DNA from: Amycolatopsis sp. 195334CR
Lineage (GTDB): Bacteria > Actinomycetota > Actinomycetes > Mycobacteriales > Pseudonocardiaceae
DNA length: 64,000 nucleotides
Reading direction: 5' to 3'
Assembly (NCBI RefSeq): GCF_017309385.1
Contig: NZ_JAFJMJ010000001.1
Location: 1,364,001-1,428,000 of the forward strand
Positions within the stretch are counted from its first letter, which is position 1. The number at the start of each line of letters is the position of its first letter. The position numbers and the translations under genes were made by a program. Shown here piece by piece: positions 40,676 to 49,768 of this stretch. The notes under the pieces were generated by a model. It saw only the letters and a program-made list of their open reading frames with translations. It was not told the origin of the DNA and ran no database searches.

Positions 40676-41878
40676 TCACATCACCCGGAAGCCCGCGCGT
40701 TGCAGGTCGGCGGCGACCTCCGTGCAGTGCTCCGGGCCGCGCGTCTCCAGGTTCAACGAGACCTCCACCTCGCCCAGCCGCAGCGCGCCCGAGATGCGCG
40801 AGTGCTCCACGTCCACCACGTTCGCGCCCAGCTCGCTCACCTTCGACAGCACGCTCGCCAGCGACCCGGGGCGGTCCGGCACGCGCAGCCGCAGCTTCAG
40901 GTACCGCCCACCGGCGGTCATGCCGTGCTGGATGATCTGCAACAGCAGCAGCGGGTCCACGTTCCCGCCGGACAGCACCGCCACGATCGGCGGTTCGAAC
41001 GCGCCGGGGTGCTGCAGCAACGCCGCCACCGCCGCCGCGCCCGCCGGTTCGACGACGAGCTTGCGGCGTTCCAGGCACAGCAGCACCGCCCGCGACAGCG
41101 ACTCCTCGGTCACCGTCACCACGTCGTCCACCATCTCGGCCACGTGCGCGTAGCTGACCGGCCCCGGCGCGCCGACCGCGATGCCGTCGGCCATGGTGCT
41201 CAGCTCGGTCAGCCGCACCGGCTCGCCGGCGGCCAGCGAAGGCGGGTAGGCGGCGGCGTTCTCGGCCTGCACGCCGATCACCTTGACCTCCGGCCGCACC
41301 GCCTTCACCGCCGACGCCACCCCGCCGACCAGTCCCCCGCCGCCGGTGGCGACCAGGATGGTGGCCACGCCCGGCACCTGTTCGAGCACCTCCAGCCCGA
41401 CCGTGCCCTGCCCGGCGATCACGTCCGGGTGGTCGAACGGGTGGATGAACACCGCGCCGGTGTGCTCGGCGAAGGCCATCGCCTCGGCCAGGGTCTCCTC
41501 CAGCACCTCGCCGTGCAGGTGCACGTCGGCGCCGTAGCCCTTGGTCGCGGCGAGTTTCGGCAGCGGGACGCGTTCGGGCATGAACACGGTGGACTTCGCG
41601 CCGAGCAGCGCGGCGGCCAGCGCCACGCCCTGGGCGTGGTTGCCCGCGCTCGCCGCGACCACGCCGCGCGCTCGTTCCTCCTCGCTCAGCCCGTGGATCC
41701 GGGTGTAGGCGCCGCGGATCTTGAACGATCCGGTGCGCTGGAGGTTCTCGCATTTGAGGTGGACGGGACCGCCGTGGAGCCGGCGCAGGTCACGCGCGTG
41801 CTCCATCGGGGTCTTCCGGACCACGCCGGCCAACAGGGTCCGGGCCGCCTGGATCCGGTCGAGATCAACCAGTTGCAT
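40676..41878 (-). CDS. ilvA: Threonine ammonia-lyase
   Basis: PLP enzyme turning threonine into 2-oxobutanoate plus ammonia. 400 residues: catalytic domain about 1-320 with PLP lysine K53 in GSFKIRGA and the glycine loop ATGGGGLVGG near 178, plus one C-terminal ACT domain (about 325-400, KLRLRVPDRPGSLASVL). The single ACT domain and length match the TdcB-like/biosynthetic-intermediate type common in actinobacteria, so it could be catabolic or feed isoleucine. Convergent with hpd. Confidence 0.92.
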   Translation of the reverse strand: MQLVDLDRIQAARTLLAGVVRKTPMEHARDLRRLHGGPVHLKCENLQRTGSFKIRGAYTRIHGLSEEERARGVVAASAGNHAQGVALAAALLGAKSTVFMPERVPLPKLAATKGYGADVHLHGEVLEETLAEAMAFAEHTGAVFIHPFDHPDVIAGQGTVGLEVLEQVPGVATILVATGGGGLVGGVASAVKAVRPEVKVIGVQAENAAAYPPSLAAGEPVRLTELSTMADGIAVGAPGPVSYAHVAEMVDDVVTVTEESLSRAVLLCLERRKLVVEPAGAAAVAALLQHPGAFEPPIVAVLSGGNVDPLLLLQIIQHGMTAGGRYLKLRLRVPDRPGSLASVLSKVSELGANVVDVEHSRISGALRLGEVEVSLNLETRGPEHCTEVAADLQRAGFRVM

Positions 41879-41975
41879 GCCTCGGGATCATGCCAGCTTC
41901 CCCGACTTCGGCGGAGGTCCTCGGCCGGACCAGGTACCCTTGTCTCGTCACCGGTTTTCCACAGGGAGTGAAAGC

Positions 41976-42224
41976 ATGTCACGGGTGTCCACCGCGGGCC
42001 GGTCGGTCGGCGTGCTGCCCCTGATCGCCGGCGTCGCCTCGGCCATCGCGCTCACCGGCGCGGCCTTCTACACCGTGGACGCCGCGAGCTGCGGCGAATC
42101 CGGCCAGTACATCCGCCACGACGACCACCTCGAACTGGTCGGCGGCTGCGTGGACGGCAGCTCGCTGCCGCACTCCCCGGAGAAAACGGGCAACGAGGCC
42201 GTCCCGCAGAACTACCGCCCCTAG
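41976..42224 (+). CDS. Small membrane-anchored or exported protein, function unknown
   Basis: 82 residues: a hydrophobic segment about 12-33 (GVLPLIAGVASAIALTGAAFYTV), then a short outside part with two cysteines (ASCGES, GGCVDG) that could form a disulfide, and a polar tail. AGGGAG lies 8 bases before ATG 41976. Its TAG stop and the TAG of metB on the other strand share the palindrome CTAG. I do not recognise the family. Confidence 0.7.
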   Translation: MSRVSTAGRSVGVLPLIAGVASAIALTGAAFYTVDAASCGESGQYIRHDDHLELVGGCVDGSSLPHSPEKTGNEAVPQNYRP

Positions 42225-43378
42225 CCGAGGGCCTTCAGCAGGTCGTCGAGCAGGTCGCGGCTGTCCTCGATGCCGACGGACAGGCGGAGCAGCTCGGCCG
42301 GGACCTGCAGCGTCGAACCCACCACGCTGGCGTGCGTCATCCGGCCCGGGTGCTCGATCAGCGACTCGATCCCGCCCAGCGACTCGGCCAGGATGAACAG
42401 TTCGGTCCGCGCGGCCGTCTCCAGCGCGGCCTGCTCGCCGTCGGCGTGGGTGAACGAGATCATCCCGCCGAACCGGCGCATCTGCTTCGCCGCGATCTCG
42501 TGGCCGGGGTGCTCGGGCAGGCCCGGGTAGTACACCTTGGCCACCTTCGGGTGCGCGACCAGCGCGTTCGCGATCAGCTCGGCGTTGTCGCAGTGCCGCT
42601 CCATCCGCACGGCGAGCGTCTTCAGCCCGCGCATGGTGAGGAACGCGTCGAACGGCCCGGGCACCGCGCCGGAGGTGTTCCGCATGAAAAAGAGCTGCTC
42701 GCGCAGCTCGTCCTCGTTGGTGATGACCGCGCCGCCGACCACATCCGAGTGGCCGCCCAGGTACTTCGTGGTCGAGTGCAGCACCACGTCGGCGCCGAGG
42801 GAGAGCGGGTTCTGCAGGTACGGGGTGGCGAAGGTGTTGTCCACCACCAGCCGCGCGCCCGCCGAGTGGGCCAGGCCGGACAGCGCGGCGATGTCGGCGA
42901 TGCCGAGCAGCGGGTTGGTCGGCGACTCGCACCAGATCAGCTTGGTCTCGGGGCGGATCGCCGCGCGCACCTCGTCCAGGTTCGACAGGTGGGCCACCGA
43001 GTACTCCACGCCCCAGTGCGCGAGCACCTTGTCGATCAGCCGGAACGTGCCGCCGTAGGCGTCGTCGCCGAGCACGAGGTGGTCGCCGGGGCGGAGCACG
43101 GTGCGCAGCACGGCGTCGGTGGCGGCCATGCCGGAGGCGAAGGCGAGGCCGTGGCGGCCGCCTTCCAGGGAGGCCAGCGCCTGCTCGAGCGCGGTGCGCG
43201 TGGGGTTGGCGGTGCGCGAGTACTCGTAGTCGCCCTCGCGGGTACCGCCCACGCCGTCCTGGGCGTAGGTCGAGGTCTGGTAGATCGGCACGATCACCGC
43301 GCCGGTTCGCGGATCGGGTTCCTGGCCCGCGTGGATCGCGCGCGTTTCGAACCCGAACCTGAAGACGTCGTCAACCAT
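42221..43378 (-). CDS. metB: Cystathionine gamma-synthase
   Basis: 385-residue PLP enzyme of the Cys/Met metabolism family, forming cystathionine from an O-acyl-homoserine and cysteine, or acting as gamma-lyase. PLP lysine K205 in HSTTKYLGGHSDVVGG; N-terminal GFETRAIHAGQEPDPRTGAV and ASGMAATDAVL loops are typical. Its position by Pra-like proteins and cbs matches Rv1079. With cbs it completes transsulfuration; direction of flow cannot be read from sequence. Confidence 0.92.
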   Translation of the reverse strand: MVDDVFRFGFETRAIHAGQEPDPRTGAVIVPIYQTSTYAQDGVGGTREGDYEYSRTANPTRTALEQALASLEGGRHGLAFASGMAATDAVLRTVLRPGDHLVLGDDAYGGTFRLIDKVLAHWGVEYSVAHLSNLDEVRAAIRPETKLIWCESPTNPLLGIADIAALSGLAHSAGARLVVDNTFATPYLQNPLSLGADVVLHSTTKYLGGHSDVVGGAVITNEDELREQLFFMRNTSGAVPGPFDAFLTMRGLKTLAVRMERHCDNAELIANALVAHPKVAKVYYPGLPEHPGHEIAAKQMRRFGGMISFTHADGEQAALETAARTELFILAESLGGIESLIEHPGRMTHASVVGSTLQVPAELLRLSVGIEDSRDLLDDLLKALG

Positions 43379-43440
43379 GATCTCAGGGTACGGCCATCCG
43401 GCGGTTGTCCCGCGGGCTGGGAGGGTGGGACGGGGGGTTG

Positions 43441-43473
43441 ACGCGGCAGCACCCGGGGTGGATACTGCCGCGT
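43441..43473 (-). terminator. Hairpin after the membrane-protein operon
   Basis: Nine-base arms ACGCGGCAG (43441-43449) and CTGCCGCGT (43465-43473), 15-base loop, directly downstream of the gene ending at 43481 on this strand and upstream of metB. Confidence 0.5.
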
Positions 43474-43480
43474 CCCCGGC

Positions 43481-44299
43481 TCACCAGCCCTGCGGCTGCG
43501 GCGCGCCGGCCTGCTGCAGGTAGCGACCGGTCGGCGGGACGGCCGCGAGCACCAGCGTGATGATCGCGGGCAGCGCCACGATGACCACCACGCCCACGGC
43601 GCCACCGACCACCGCACCGCTACCGCTGGCCCCGTCGACGTACATCGAGGTGTTCACGATGGTCAGCAGGCTGGAGATCAGCACCAGCGCGCAGCCGGCG
43701 ATCACCAGCCACCGGCCGACCGGCTTCTTCATGAAGATCATGATGCCGCCGACGAGCAGCAGCAGGGCCTCGACGACCACCAGGCCGATACCGACGTAGC
43801 TCATCACCGGGATGCTGCCGGCGAACTCGGCGAGCAGGATGAAGCTGGCGATGAGGGAGATCAGCGCCCAGACCGCGCCGAGCACGGCCAGCACACCGGC
43901 GGTGATCGCGGTGCCACCGCTGGGCTTGGGCGGCGGCATCATCCCGCCGGGATAGGCGGGCGGCGCCTGCGGGTACGGCTGGGCCGGGTAGCCACCGGAG
44001 TTGGGGCCCGGCGCGGGGAAGCCGCCGGAACCGGGGGCTTGGAAGCCACCGGAGCCGGGCGCCTGCGCGGGAAAGCCACCGGAGCCGGGCGCCTGGCCCG
44101 GCACGCCACCGGGCGCCTGCGCCGGGAAGCCGCCGGAGCCAGGGGCCTGGCCCGGGTAGCCGCCGGGCTGACCGGGTGCGGGGAAACCGCCGGAGCCGGG
44201 TGCCTGCCCGGGATAGCCGCCGGGGTTCTGCGCGGGGTGGCCCCCGGAGTTCGGGTACTGCGGTTGGTTCGGCTGCGTCACTTGGTACTCCCCATTCAC
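43481..44299 (-). CDS. Proline/glycine-rich four-helix membrane protein (Pra-like)
   Basis: 272 residues. The N-terminal about 130 are low complexity: repeated units of [10 protein letters not shown] and [10 protein letters not shown], then [17 protein letters not shown]. The C-terminal half has four predicted helices (about 133-155, 165-188, 195-215, 228-252) and ends PQPQGW. Comparable to mycobacterial proline-rich antigen-type proteins at this locus. Function unknown. Start overlaps the stop of the upstream gene (ATGA). Confidence 0.78.
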   Translation of the reverse strand: MNGEYQVTQPNQPQYPNSGGHPAQNPGGYPGQAPGSGGFPAPGQPGGYPGQAPGSGGFPAQAPGGVPGQAPGSGGFPAQAPGSGGFQAPGSGGFPAPGPNSGGYPAQPYPQAPPAYPGGMMPPPKPSGGTAITAGVLAVLGAVWALISLIASFILLAEFAGSIPVMSYVGIGLVVVEALLLLVGGIMIFMKKPVGRWLVIAGCALVLISSLLTIVNTSMYVDGASGSGAVVGGAVGVVVIVALPAIITLVLAAVPPTGRYLQQAGAPQPQGW

Positions 44300-44769
44300 C
44301 GGCCGGGTGGCTCCATCGGTCGGTCAGCGTAGCTGGCCCGAATGGCGGAATCAGGAGAACCGCTGCCCTCGTTGACCCAGCGGTCGGTCGCGGGCACCAG
44401 CACCAGGCCCAACGTGACGATCGCGGGCACGATGGTGACGATCAGCACCACGCCCGCCATCGCGACGGTGGCCCCGGCGGCGCTGTCGGTCAGGCCGGTG
44501 AGACCACCGAGAATGACCAGCAGGTAGCTCAGCAGCGCCGCGCACACCCCGGCGATGACCATCAGCCTGCCGTAGGGACGTCGTCGCAGCAGTTTGGTCC
44601 CGCCGGGCAGCAGCAGCGCGGCCACCGCCAGGTTGAACCCGATGCCGACCACCACCTGGAACCAGCCCGCCTCGGTGGTGACCAGCGACGCGGCGGCCGC
44701 GAACAGGCCGAACAGGTGCCACAGCCCGCCGAGCAGCGCCAGCACCCCGGCGGCGACCGCGGTCCTCAT
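44296..44769 (-). CDS. Four-helix membrane protein
   Basis: 157 residues, four predicted helices with the same order and spacing as the neighbouring proline-rich proteins but without their long N-terminal tail (starts [22 protein letters not shown]). Probably a paralogue of the 43481 gene: both share a GGxKxL-(R/K)RP-GR-(L/W)xVIAG loop after the second helix. Its ATG directly follows the previous TGA (TGAATG), and its stop overlaps the next start, so the three genes are coupled. Confidence 0.75.
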   Translation of the reverse strand: MRTAVAAGVLALLGGLWHLFGLFAAAASLVTTEAGWFQVVVGIGFNLAVAALLLPGGTKLLRRRPYGRLMVIAGVCAALLSYLLVILGGLTGLTDSAAGATVAMAGVVLIVTIVPAIVTLGLVLVPATDRWVNEGSGSPDSAIRASYADRPMEPPGR

Positions 44770-45339
44770 TCACCAGCCCTGTTGCGGCGGGTACCCCTGC
44801 GGCGGACCGTAGATCGGCTGCGCCTGCGGTTTGTGGCCCAGGTACCGGAACGTGGTCGGCAGCACCGCGAGGATCAGCGTCAGCGGCGCCAGCACCATGA
44901 TCATCACCCGCAGGATGGCCTCGCTCTGGCCGAACTCGAACACCAGGCTGTAGTGGCGGCCGTACAGCCGGTCCCACAGCGTCGGCTCGATGAACACCGC
45001 GACCGCGCCGAGCAGCGAGCCGATCAGCAGCAGGATCGCGCCCGCGGTGGCGCGGAAGAAGGTGATCAGCGCGCCGATCAGGGCGAACACCGCGCAGGCG
45101 GTGAGCATGCCGTAGTAGGTGAGCACCCCGCCGGGCAGGTCGCTGAGGCCGAACGCGGGCGGCATGTCGATGAACAACTCGGCGACCGTGAGGTAACCGG
45201 CCGTGCCGGCGAGCACCAGGCCGAGCACCGCCGCGATGATCGCGGTGGCTCCGTTCGGGCGCCGCTGCGCCGCGGGATAGCCGTGCTGCCCGGGGTGACC
45301 AGGGCCCGGCTGTGGCTGATAGCCGTAGGGATTCGTCAC
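44770..45339 (-). CDS. Proline-rich membrane protein
   Basis: 189 residues: a short N-terminal tail rich in Pro, Gly, Gln and Tyr (TNPYGYQPQPGPGHPGQHGYP), four predicted helices, and a short C-terminal Pro/Gln/Tyr tail ending PQQGW like its neighbours. GTG 45339 has GGGAGA at 7 bases. First gene of a three-gene coupled operon. Function unknown. Confidence 0.75.
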   Translation of the reverse strand: MTNPYGYQPQPGPGHPGQHGYPAAQRRPNGATAIIAAVLGLVLAGTAGYLTVAELFIDMPPAFGLSDLPGGVLTYYGMLTACAVFALIGALITFFRATAGAILLLIGSLLGAVAVFIEPTLWDRLYGRHYSLVFEFGQSEAILRVMIMVLAPLTLILAVLPTTFRYLGHKPQAQPIYGPPQGYPPQQGW

Positions 45340-45397
45340 GGGGTTCTCCCAGGTGGGTCGCGAGTCCTCAGGCAGCCACCCTAGCGGGCCGGACCGC

Positions 45398-45437
45398 AAA
45401 AAAGGGTGCCCTCGGCCGAACGGCCGAGGGCACCCTT
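45398..45437 (-). terminator. Strong intrinsic terminator
   Basis: Arms AGGGTGCCCTCGGCCG (45403-45418) and its complement (45421-45436) with a 2-base apex; read on the - strand it is followed by a run of T (A-run at 45398-45403). It separates the proline-rich protein gene at 45457 from the three-gene operon below it. Confidence 0.88.
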
Positions 45438-45456
45438 CGCGACTGCGCTTACCCCG

Positions 45457-46848
45457 TCACCACTGCTGCGGGGGCTGCTGCTGACCCGGCGGCGGCGGGA
45501 AGCCACCGGGCGGCGGGGGCTGCTGCCCCGGCTGCCCGAACGCGGGCGGCTGGCCCTGCTGCGGGAACCCACCGCTAGGCGGGCCCTGCGGCTGACCGAA
45601 CCCACCGCTCGGCGGGCCCTGGGGCGGCTGGCCGAAGCCACCGCTCGGCGGACCCTGCGGCGGGAAGCCGGGCTGCTGCCCCGGCGGCGGGCCGAAGCCA
45701 CCGGGACCGCCGGGAGGCGGACCGAAACCACCGGGGCCACCGGGACCACCCGGGCCGCCGAAGCCGCCACCCTGCTGGCCACCGAAGGCCGACCCGTTCT
45801 CGATGCCGATCCACGGCTGGGTCTGCGGGAAGAAGCCGAGCACACCGGCACCGGCCGCGAGCAGACCGATGAACAGGTTGAAGACCAGACCACCGGCGAA
45901 GGTGTACATCGCCGCCACCACGATGGTGAAGACGATCAGCAGACCACCGGCACCGAGCAGCACGTACTGCGCGATCTTCTTCTTCATGAAGATCAGCGCC
46001 CCACCGGCGATCGCACCGGCCAGGCCGAGCAGCAGCACCACCCACATGATGATCACGCCGGCGCCGACCCCGTAGTCGACCGACATGTCCTCGCACCGCT
46101 GCTGCGCGGCACCGGACAGGCCGTCGCACGGGCTGGAGATCGTGGCCACGTCGATCAGGCTGATCAGGTTGAAGATCAGCGAGATCGCGGCCAGACCGGC
46201 CACCGCACCGGCGATGATCATGGAGATCATCTTGTTGTTGTCGTTGCCCCCACCGGGAGGCGGGCCGTAGCCGGGCTGGCCGAAGCCACCGGGGCCACCG
46301 GGAGGCGGCCCGAAGCCACCACCGGGCGGCGGGCCGAAGCCACCACCGGGGCCGCCCTGCGGCTGACCGAAACCGCCGGGACCACCCGGGCCGCCCTGCG
46401 GCTGGCCGAAGCCACCCTGCCCACCGGGCTGCTGCCCCTGCGACGGGTCGAACCCGCCCGGCGCGCCGAACCCGCCGGACGGCTGGCCGAAGGCGGCGTT
46501 CGGGTTGTCCGCCGCGCTGGGCGGCGGGGCGTACGGGATGGCGGGCGGCGGCTGCGAGCCGGGGGGCACCAGCTGGGTGGAGTCCGCACCGGGCTCACCA
46601 CCACCCTGCACCGGGCTGACCACCTGGGTGGCACCGGCGTCGCCGGGCTTGGCCGGCTGGACAACCTGCGTCGGCTCGGGGGTGTCACCGAACTGGCCAC
46701 CGCCGGCCGGCGGCTGGCCCGGCTGCACGACCTGGGTCGGCTCGGGCTGGCCGAACGGGTTTTCCTGTTGCGGGTTGGGACCACTCGGCGGGCCTTGAGA
46801 CGGCTGCCCGCCGCCCCAAGGCTGGTCCGGTGGCTGCGGAGCACTCAT
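45457..46848 (-). CDS. Large proline/glycine/glutamine-rich membrane protein with TQVV repeats
   Basis: 463 residues. The N-terminal about 200 are low complexity and carry four related motifs: EPTQVVQP twice, ATQVVSP and STQLVPP. A central region (about 207-345) has four predicted helices, with a loop holding two cysteines (SPCDGL, RCEDM) between the first two. The C-terminal about 120 are GFGPPPGG and QGPPSGGFGQP repeats ending QQW. TQVV-type sites resemble actinobacterial Ser/Thr-kinase phosphosites; that is inference. Start ATG 46848, own terminator downstream. Confidence 0.8.
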   Translation of the reverse strand: MSAPQPPDQPWGGGQPSQGPPSGPNPQQENPFGQPEPTQVVQPGQPPAGGGQFGDTPEPTQVVQPAKPGDAGATQVVSPVQGGGEPGADSTQLVPPGSQPPPAIPYAPPPSAADNPNAAFGQPSGGFGAPGGFDPSQGQQPGGQGGFGQPQGGPGGPGGFGQPQGGPGGGFGPPPGGGFGPPPGGPGGFGQPGYGPPPGGGNDNNKMISMIIAGAVAGLAAISLIFNLISLIDVATISSPCDGLSGAAQQRCEDMSVDYGVGAGVIIMWVVLLLGLAGAIAGGALIFMKKKIAQYVLLGAGGLLIVFTIVVAAMYTFAGGLVFNLFIGLLAAGAGVLGFFPQTQPWIGIENGSAFGGQQGGGFGGPGGPGGPGGFGPPPGGPGGFGPPPGQQPGFPPQGPPSGGFGQPPQGPPSGGFGQPQGPPSGGFPQQGQPPAFGQPGQQPPPPGGFPPPPGQQQPPQQW

Positions 46849-46913
46849 GTGGGTCTTGAACCCCCTTGACGAGGACCTGGGCTATTCACTCAACTCGCGC
46901 ACACGCTATCTGA

Positions 46914-46951
46914 TGGCGGGGTGGAGTGCGCGTAACGCCCCAGCCCCGCCA
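46914..46951 (-). terminator. Weak hairpin after cbs
   Basis: Arms TGGCGGGG (46914-46921) and CCCCGCCA (46944-46951) with a 22-base loop, 15 bases beyond the cbs stop. No T-run; could be chance in such GC-rich DNA. Confidence 0.35.
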
Positions 46952-46966
46952 CACGATGGAATTCTT

Positions 46967-48337
46967 CTACCTACCGGCCAGGAAGGCGAGCAGGTCCTGC
47001 CTGGTCACGACCCCGGCGGGCTTGCCGTCCACCAGCACCAGCGCGCCGTCGGCGGCGGTCAGCGCGGTCATCGCCGAGCCGACCGGCTCCCCGGCGCCCA
47101 TCGTGGGCAGCGGCGGGGACATGTGCGTCTCCAGCCGGTCGGCCAGCGCCGCCTTGCCGGTGAACAACGCGTCGAGCAGATCGCGCTCGTTGACCGCGCC
47201 GACCACCTCGGCCGCCATCACCGGCGGTTCCGCGCTGACCACCGGCATCTGGCTGACGCCGAACTCCCGCAGGATGGCCACCGCCTCGCCGACCGTCTCG
47301 TTGGGGTGGGTGTGCACCAGGTCGGGCAGCGAACCGTCCTTGCGCCGCAGCACGTCGCCCATGGTGGCGCCGGTGGAGTCCGGCGGCAGGAAGCCGTGGG
47401 AGGCCATCCACGGGTCGTTGAACACCTTGGTCAGGTAACCGCGGCCGCTGTCGGGCAGCAGCACCACGATCACGTCGTCCTCGGTGCCCCGCTCGGCCAG
47501 CTCCAGCGCGGCGGCCACGGCCATCCCGCACGAGCCGCCGACCAGCAGGCCCTCCTCGCGGGCCAGGCGGCGGGTGATGTGGAACGAGTCGGCGTCGGAG
47601 ATCGGGATGATCTCGTCCGCCACCGACCGGTCGTAGGTCTCCGGCCAGAAGTCCTCACCGACGCCCTCGACCAGGTACGGCCGCCCCGAGCCGCCCGAGT
47701 AGACCGAGCCCTCCGGGTCCGCGCCGACGATCTTGACCCGGCCGTCGCTGACCTCCTTGAGGTAGCGGCCGGTGCCGGAGATGGTGCCGCCGGTGCCGAC
47801 GCCGGCCACGAAGTGGGTGATCCGGCCGTCGGTCTGCCGCCACAGCTCGGGGCCGGTCGAGTGGTAGTGGCTGGCCGGGTTCTCCGGGTTCGCGTACTGG
47901 TTCGGCTTCCAGGCGTTCTCGATCTCGTTGACCAGCCGGTCCGAGACGTTGTAGTAGGACTCGGGGTGCTCCGGCGCGACGGCGGTCGGGCAGACCACCA
48001 CCTCGGCGCCGTAGGCCTTGAGCACGTTGCGCTTGTCCTCGCTGACCTTGTCCGGGCAGACGAACACGCACTTGTAGCCCTTGCGCTGGGCGACCATGGC
48101 CAGCCCGACCCCGGTGTTGCCCGAGGTCGGCTCGACGATCGTGCCGCCGGGCTTGAGCTCGCCGGAGCGCTCGGCCGCCTCGACCATGCGCAGCGCGATG
48201 CGGTCCTTGACGCTCCCGCCGGGGTTGACGTACTCGACCTTGGCCAGCACCAGCGGCTTGAGGCCGTCGGCCAGCGCGTTCAGCTTCACCAGTGGCGTGT
48301 TGCCCACCAGATCGACGATGTGTTCGGCGTACTCCAC
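46967..48337 (-). CDS. cbs: Cystathionine beta-synthase
   Basis: Condenses serine with homocysteine to cystathionine, first step of reverse transsulfuration. 456 residues: PLP fold-type II domain about 1-325 with K44 (PGGSVKDR), SGNTGVGLA near 72 and GTGGTISGTG near 180, then two CBS domains about 340-456. The full-length CBS pair and the HSTGPELWRQTDGRITHFVAG segment match Rv1077. With metB it links methionine and cysteine pools. Confidence 0.92.
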   Translation of the reverse strand: MEYAEHIVDLVGNTPLVKLNALADGLKPLVLAKVEYVNPGGSVKDRIALRMVEAAERSGELKPGGTIVEPTSGNTGVGLAMVAQRKGYKCVFVCPDKVSEDKRNVLKAYGAEVVVCPTAVAPEHPESYYNVSDRLVNEIENAWKPNQYANPENPASHYHSTGPELWRQTDGRITHFVAGVGTGGTISGTGRYLKEVSDGRVKIVGADPEGSVYSGGSGRPYLVEGVGEDFWPETYDRSVADEIIPISDADSFHITRRLAREEGLLVGGSCGMAVAAALELAERGTEDDVIVVLLPDSGRGYLTKVFNDPWMASHGFLPPDSTGATMGDVLRRKDGSLPDLVHTHPNETVGEAVAILREFGVSQMPVVSAEPPVMAAEVVGAVNERDLLDALFTGKAALADRLETHMSPPLPTMGAGEPVGSAMTALTAADGALVLVDGKPAGVVTRQDLLAFLAGR

Positions 48338-48477
48338 ACCCGGCTCCCTGTTCAGCGGAAAGGCACGCCCGGTCGGGGCGCGCCTCCACCCTAACCGCCG
48401 GTCGGGGCTTGCCCTGCGGCGCCGAGCGTGGAGGATGGGGTGAGCGCCCGCTTAGTTGAGATCGAAGGAGCCCCACG

Positions 48478-49698
48478 ATGCCCGAAGCCGTGATCGTGTC
48501 CACCGCGCGTTCCCCGATCGGGCGTGCGAACAAGGGCTCACTGGTGAGCCTGCGGCCGGACGACCTGGCCGTGCAGATGGTGCGCGCCGCGCTGGACAAG
48601 GTCCCGCAGCTCGACCCCACCCAGATCGACGACCTGATGCTCGGCTGCGGCCTGCCCGGCGGCGAGTCCGGGTTCAACATGGGCCGCGCGGTGGCCGTCG
48701 AGCTCGGGTACGACCACCTGCCCGGCTGCACCGTCACCCGCTACTGCTCGTCGAGCCTGCAGACCACCCGGATGGCCCTGCACGCCATCAAGGCGGGTGA
48801 AGGCGACGTGTTCATCTCCGCCGGGGTGGAGACCGTCTCGCGGTTCTCCAAGGGCAGCTCGGACTCGTGGCCGGACACGCACAACCCGCTGTTCGCCGAG
48901 GCCGAGGCCCGCACGAAGGCGACCGCCGAGCAGGGCGCGGACAGCTGGACCGACCCGCGCGAGAACGGGCAGCTGCCCGACGTCTACATCGCCATGGGCC
49001 AGACCGCGGAGAACCTGGCGCGGCTGAAGAACGTCTCGCGCGAGGAGATGGACGAGTTCGGCGTCCGGTCGCAGAACCTGGCCGAGAAGGCGATCGCCGA
49101 CGGGTTCTGGGCCAAGGACATCACGCCGGTGACGCTGCCGGACGGTTCGGTGGTGGCCAAGGACGACGGGCCGCGCGCCGGGGTCACGCTGGAGGGCGTG
49201 TCCGGGCTGAAGCCGGTGTTCCGCCCCGACGGCCGGATCACCGCGGGCAACTGCTGCCCGCTCAACGACGGTGCCGCGGCGCTGGTGATCATGTCCGACA
49301 CCAAGGCGAAGGAACTGGGCATCACCCCGCTCGCGCGCGTGGTGTCCACCGGGGTTTCCGGGCTGTCGCCGGAGATCATGGGCTACGGGCCGGTCGAAGC
49401 GTCCAAGCAGGCGCTCGGCCGCGCCGGACTGTCCATCGGGGACATCGACCTGGTGGAGATCAACGAGGCGTTCGCGGCGCAGGTGATCCCGTCGTACAAG
49501 GACCTCGGGATCGACATCGAGCGGCTGAACGTCAACGGCGGCGCGATCGCGGTCGGGCACCCGTTCGGCATGACCGGCGCGCGGATCAGCTCGACGCTGA
49601 TCAACTCGCTGCAGCACCACGACAAGCAGTTCGGCCTGGAAACCATGTGCGTCGGCGGCGGCCAGGGCATGGCCATGGTCCTCGAACGCCTCTCCTGA
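48478..49698 (+). CDS. Acetyl-CoA C-acetyltransferase (thiolase)
   Basis: 406 residues. Catalytic C90 (RYCSSSLQTT), H361 (AVGHPFGMTGAR) and C391 (CVGGGQGMA) are all in place, so it should cleave 3-ketoacyl-CoA or join acetyl-CoA units. Position next to cbs matches fadA3 (Rv1074c). ATG 48478 follows GGAG. The long insertion around 120-160 (RFSKGSSDSWPDTHNP) is typical of this FadA branch. Convergent with the transporter gene across palindrome copy 5. Confidence 0.9.
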   Translation: MPEAVIVSTARSPIGRANKGSLVSLRPDDLAVQMVRAALDKVPQLDPTQIDDLMLGCGLPGGESGFNMGRAVAVELGYDHLPGCTVTRYCSSSLQTTRMALHAIKAGEGDVFISAGVETVSRFSKGSSDSWPDTHNPLFAEAEARTKATAEQGADSWTDPRENGQLPDVYIAMGQTAENLARLKNVSREEMDEFGVRSQNLAEKAIADGFWAKDITPVTLPDGSVVAKDDGPRAGVTLEGVSGLKPVFRPDGRITAGNCCPLNDGAAALVIMSDTKAKELGITPLARVVSTGVSGLSPEIMGYGPVEASKQALGRAGLSIGDIDLVEINEAFAAQVIPSYKDLGIDIERLNVNGGAIAVGHPFGMTGARISSTLINSLQHHDKQFGLETMCVGGGQGMAMVLERLS

Positions 49699-49710
49699 CC
49701 TGAGCCCAAT

Positions 49711-49763
49711 GCTATGAATGGGGCATTACTTGCAATCAACGCAAGTAATGCCCCATTCCTAGC
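49711..49763. repeat. Long palindrome between convergent genes, variant core GAATGGGGCATTA
   Basis: 23-base arms (49711-49733, 49741-49763) with one mismatch and a 7-base loop, the same geometry as copy 1 at 1761, but a different core. It lies 12 bases after the thiolase stop and 5 before the end of the transporter gene. Confidence 0.8.
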
Positions 49764-49768
49764 GGTTG

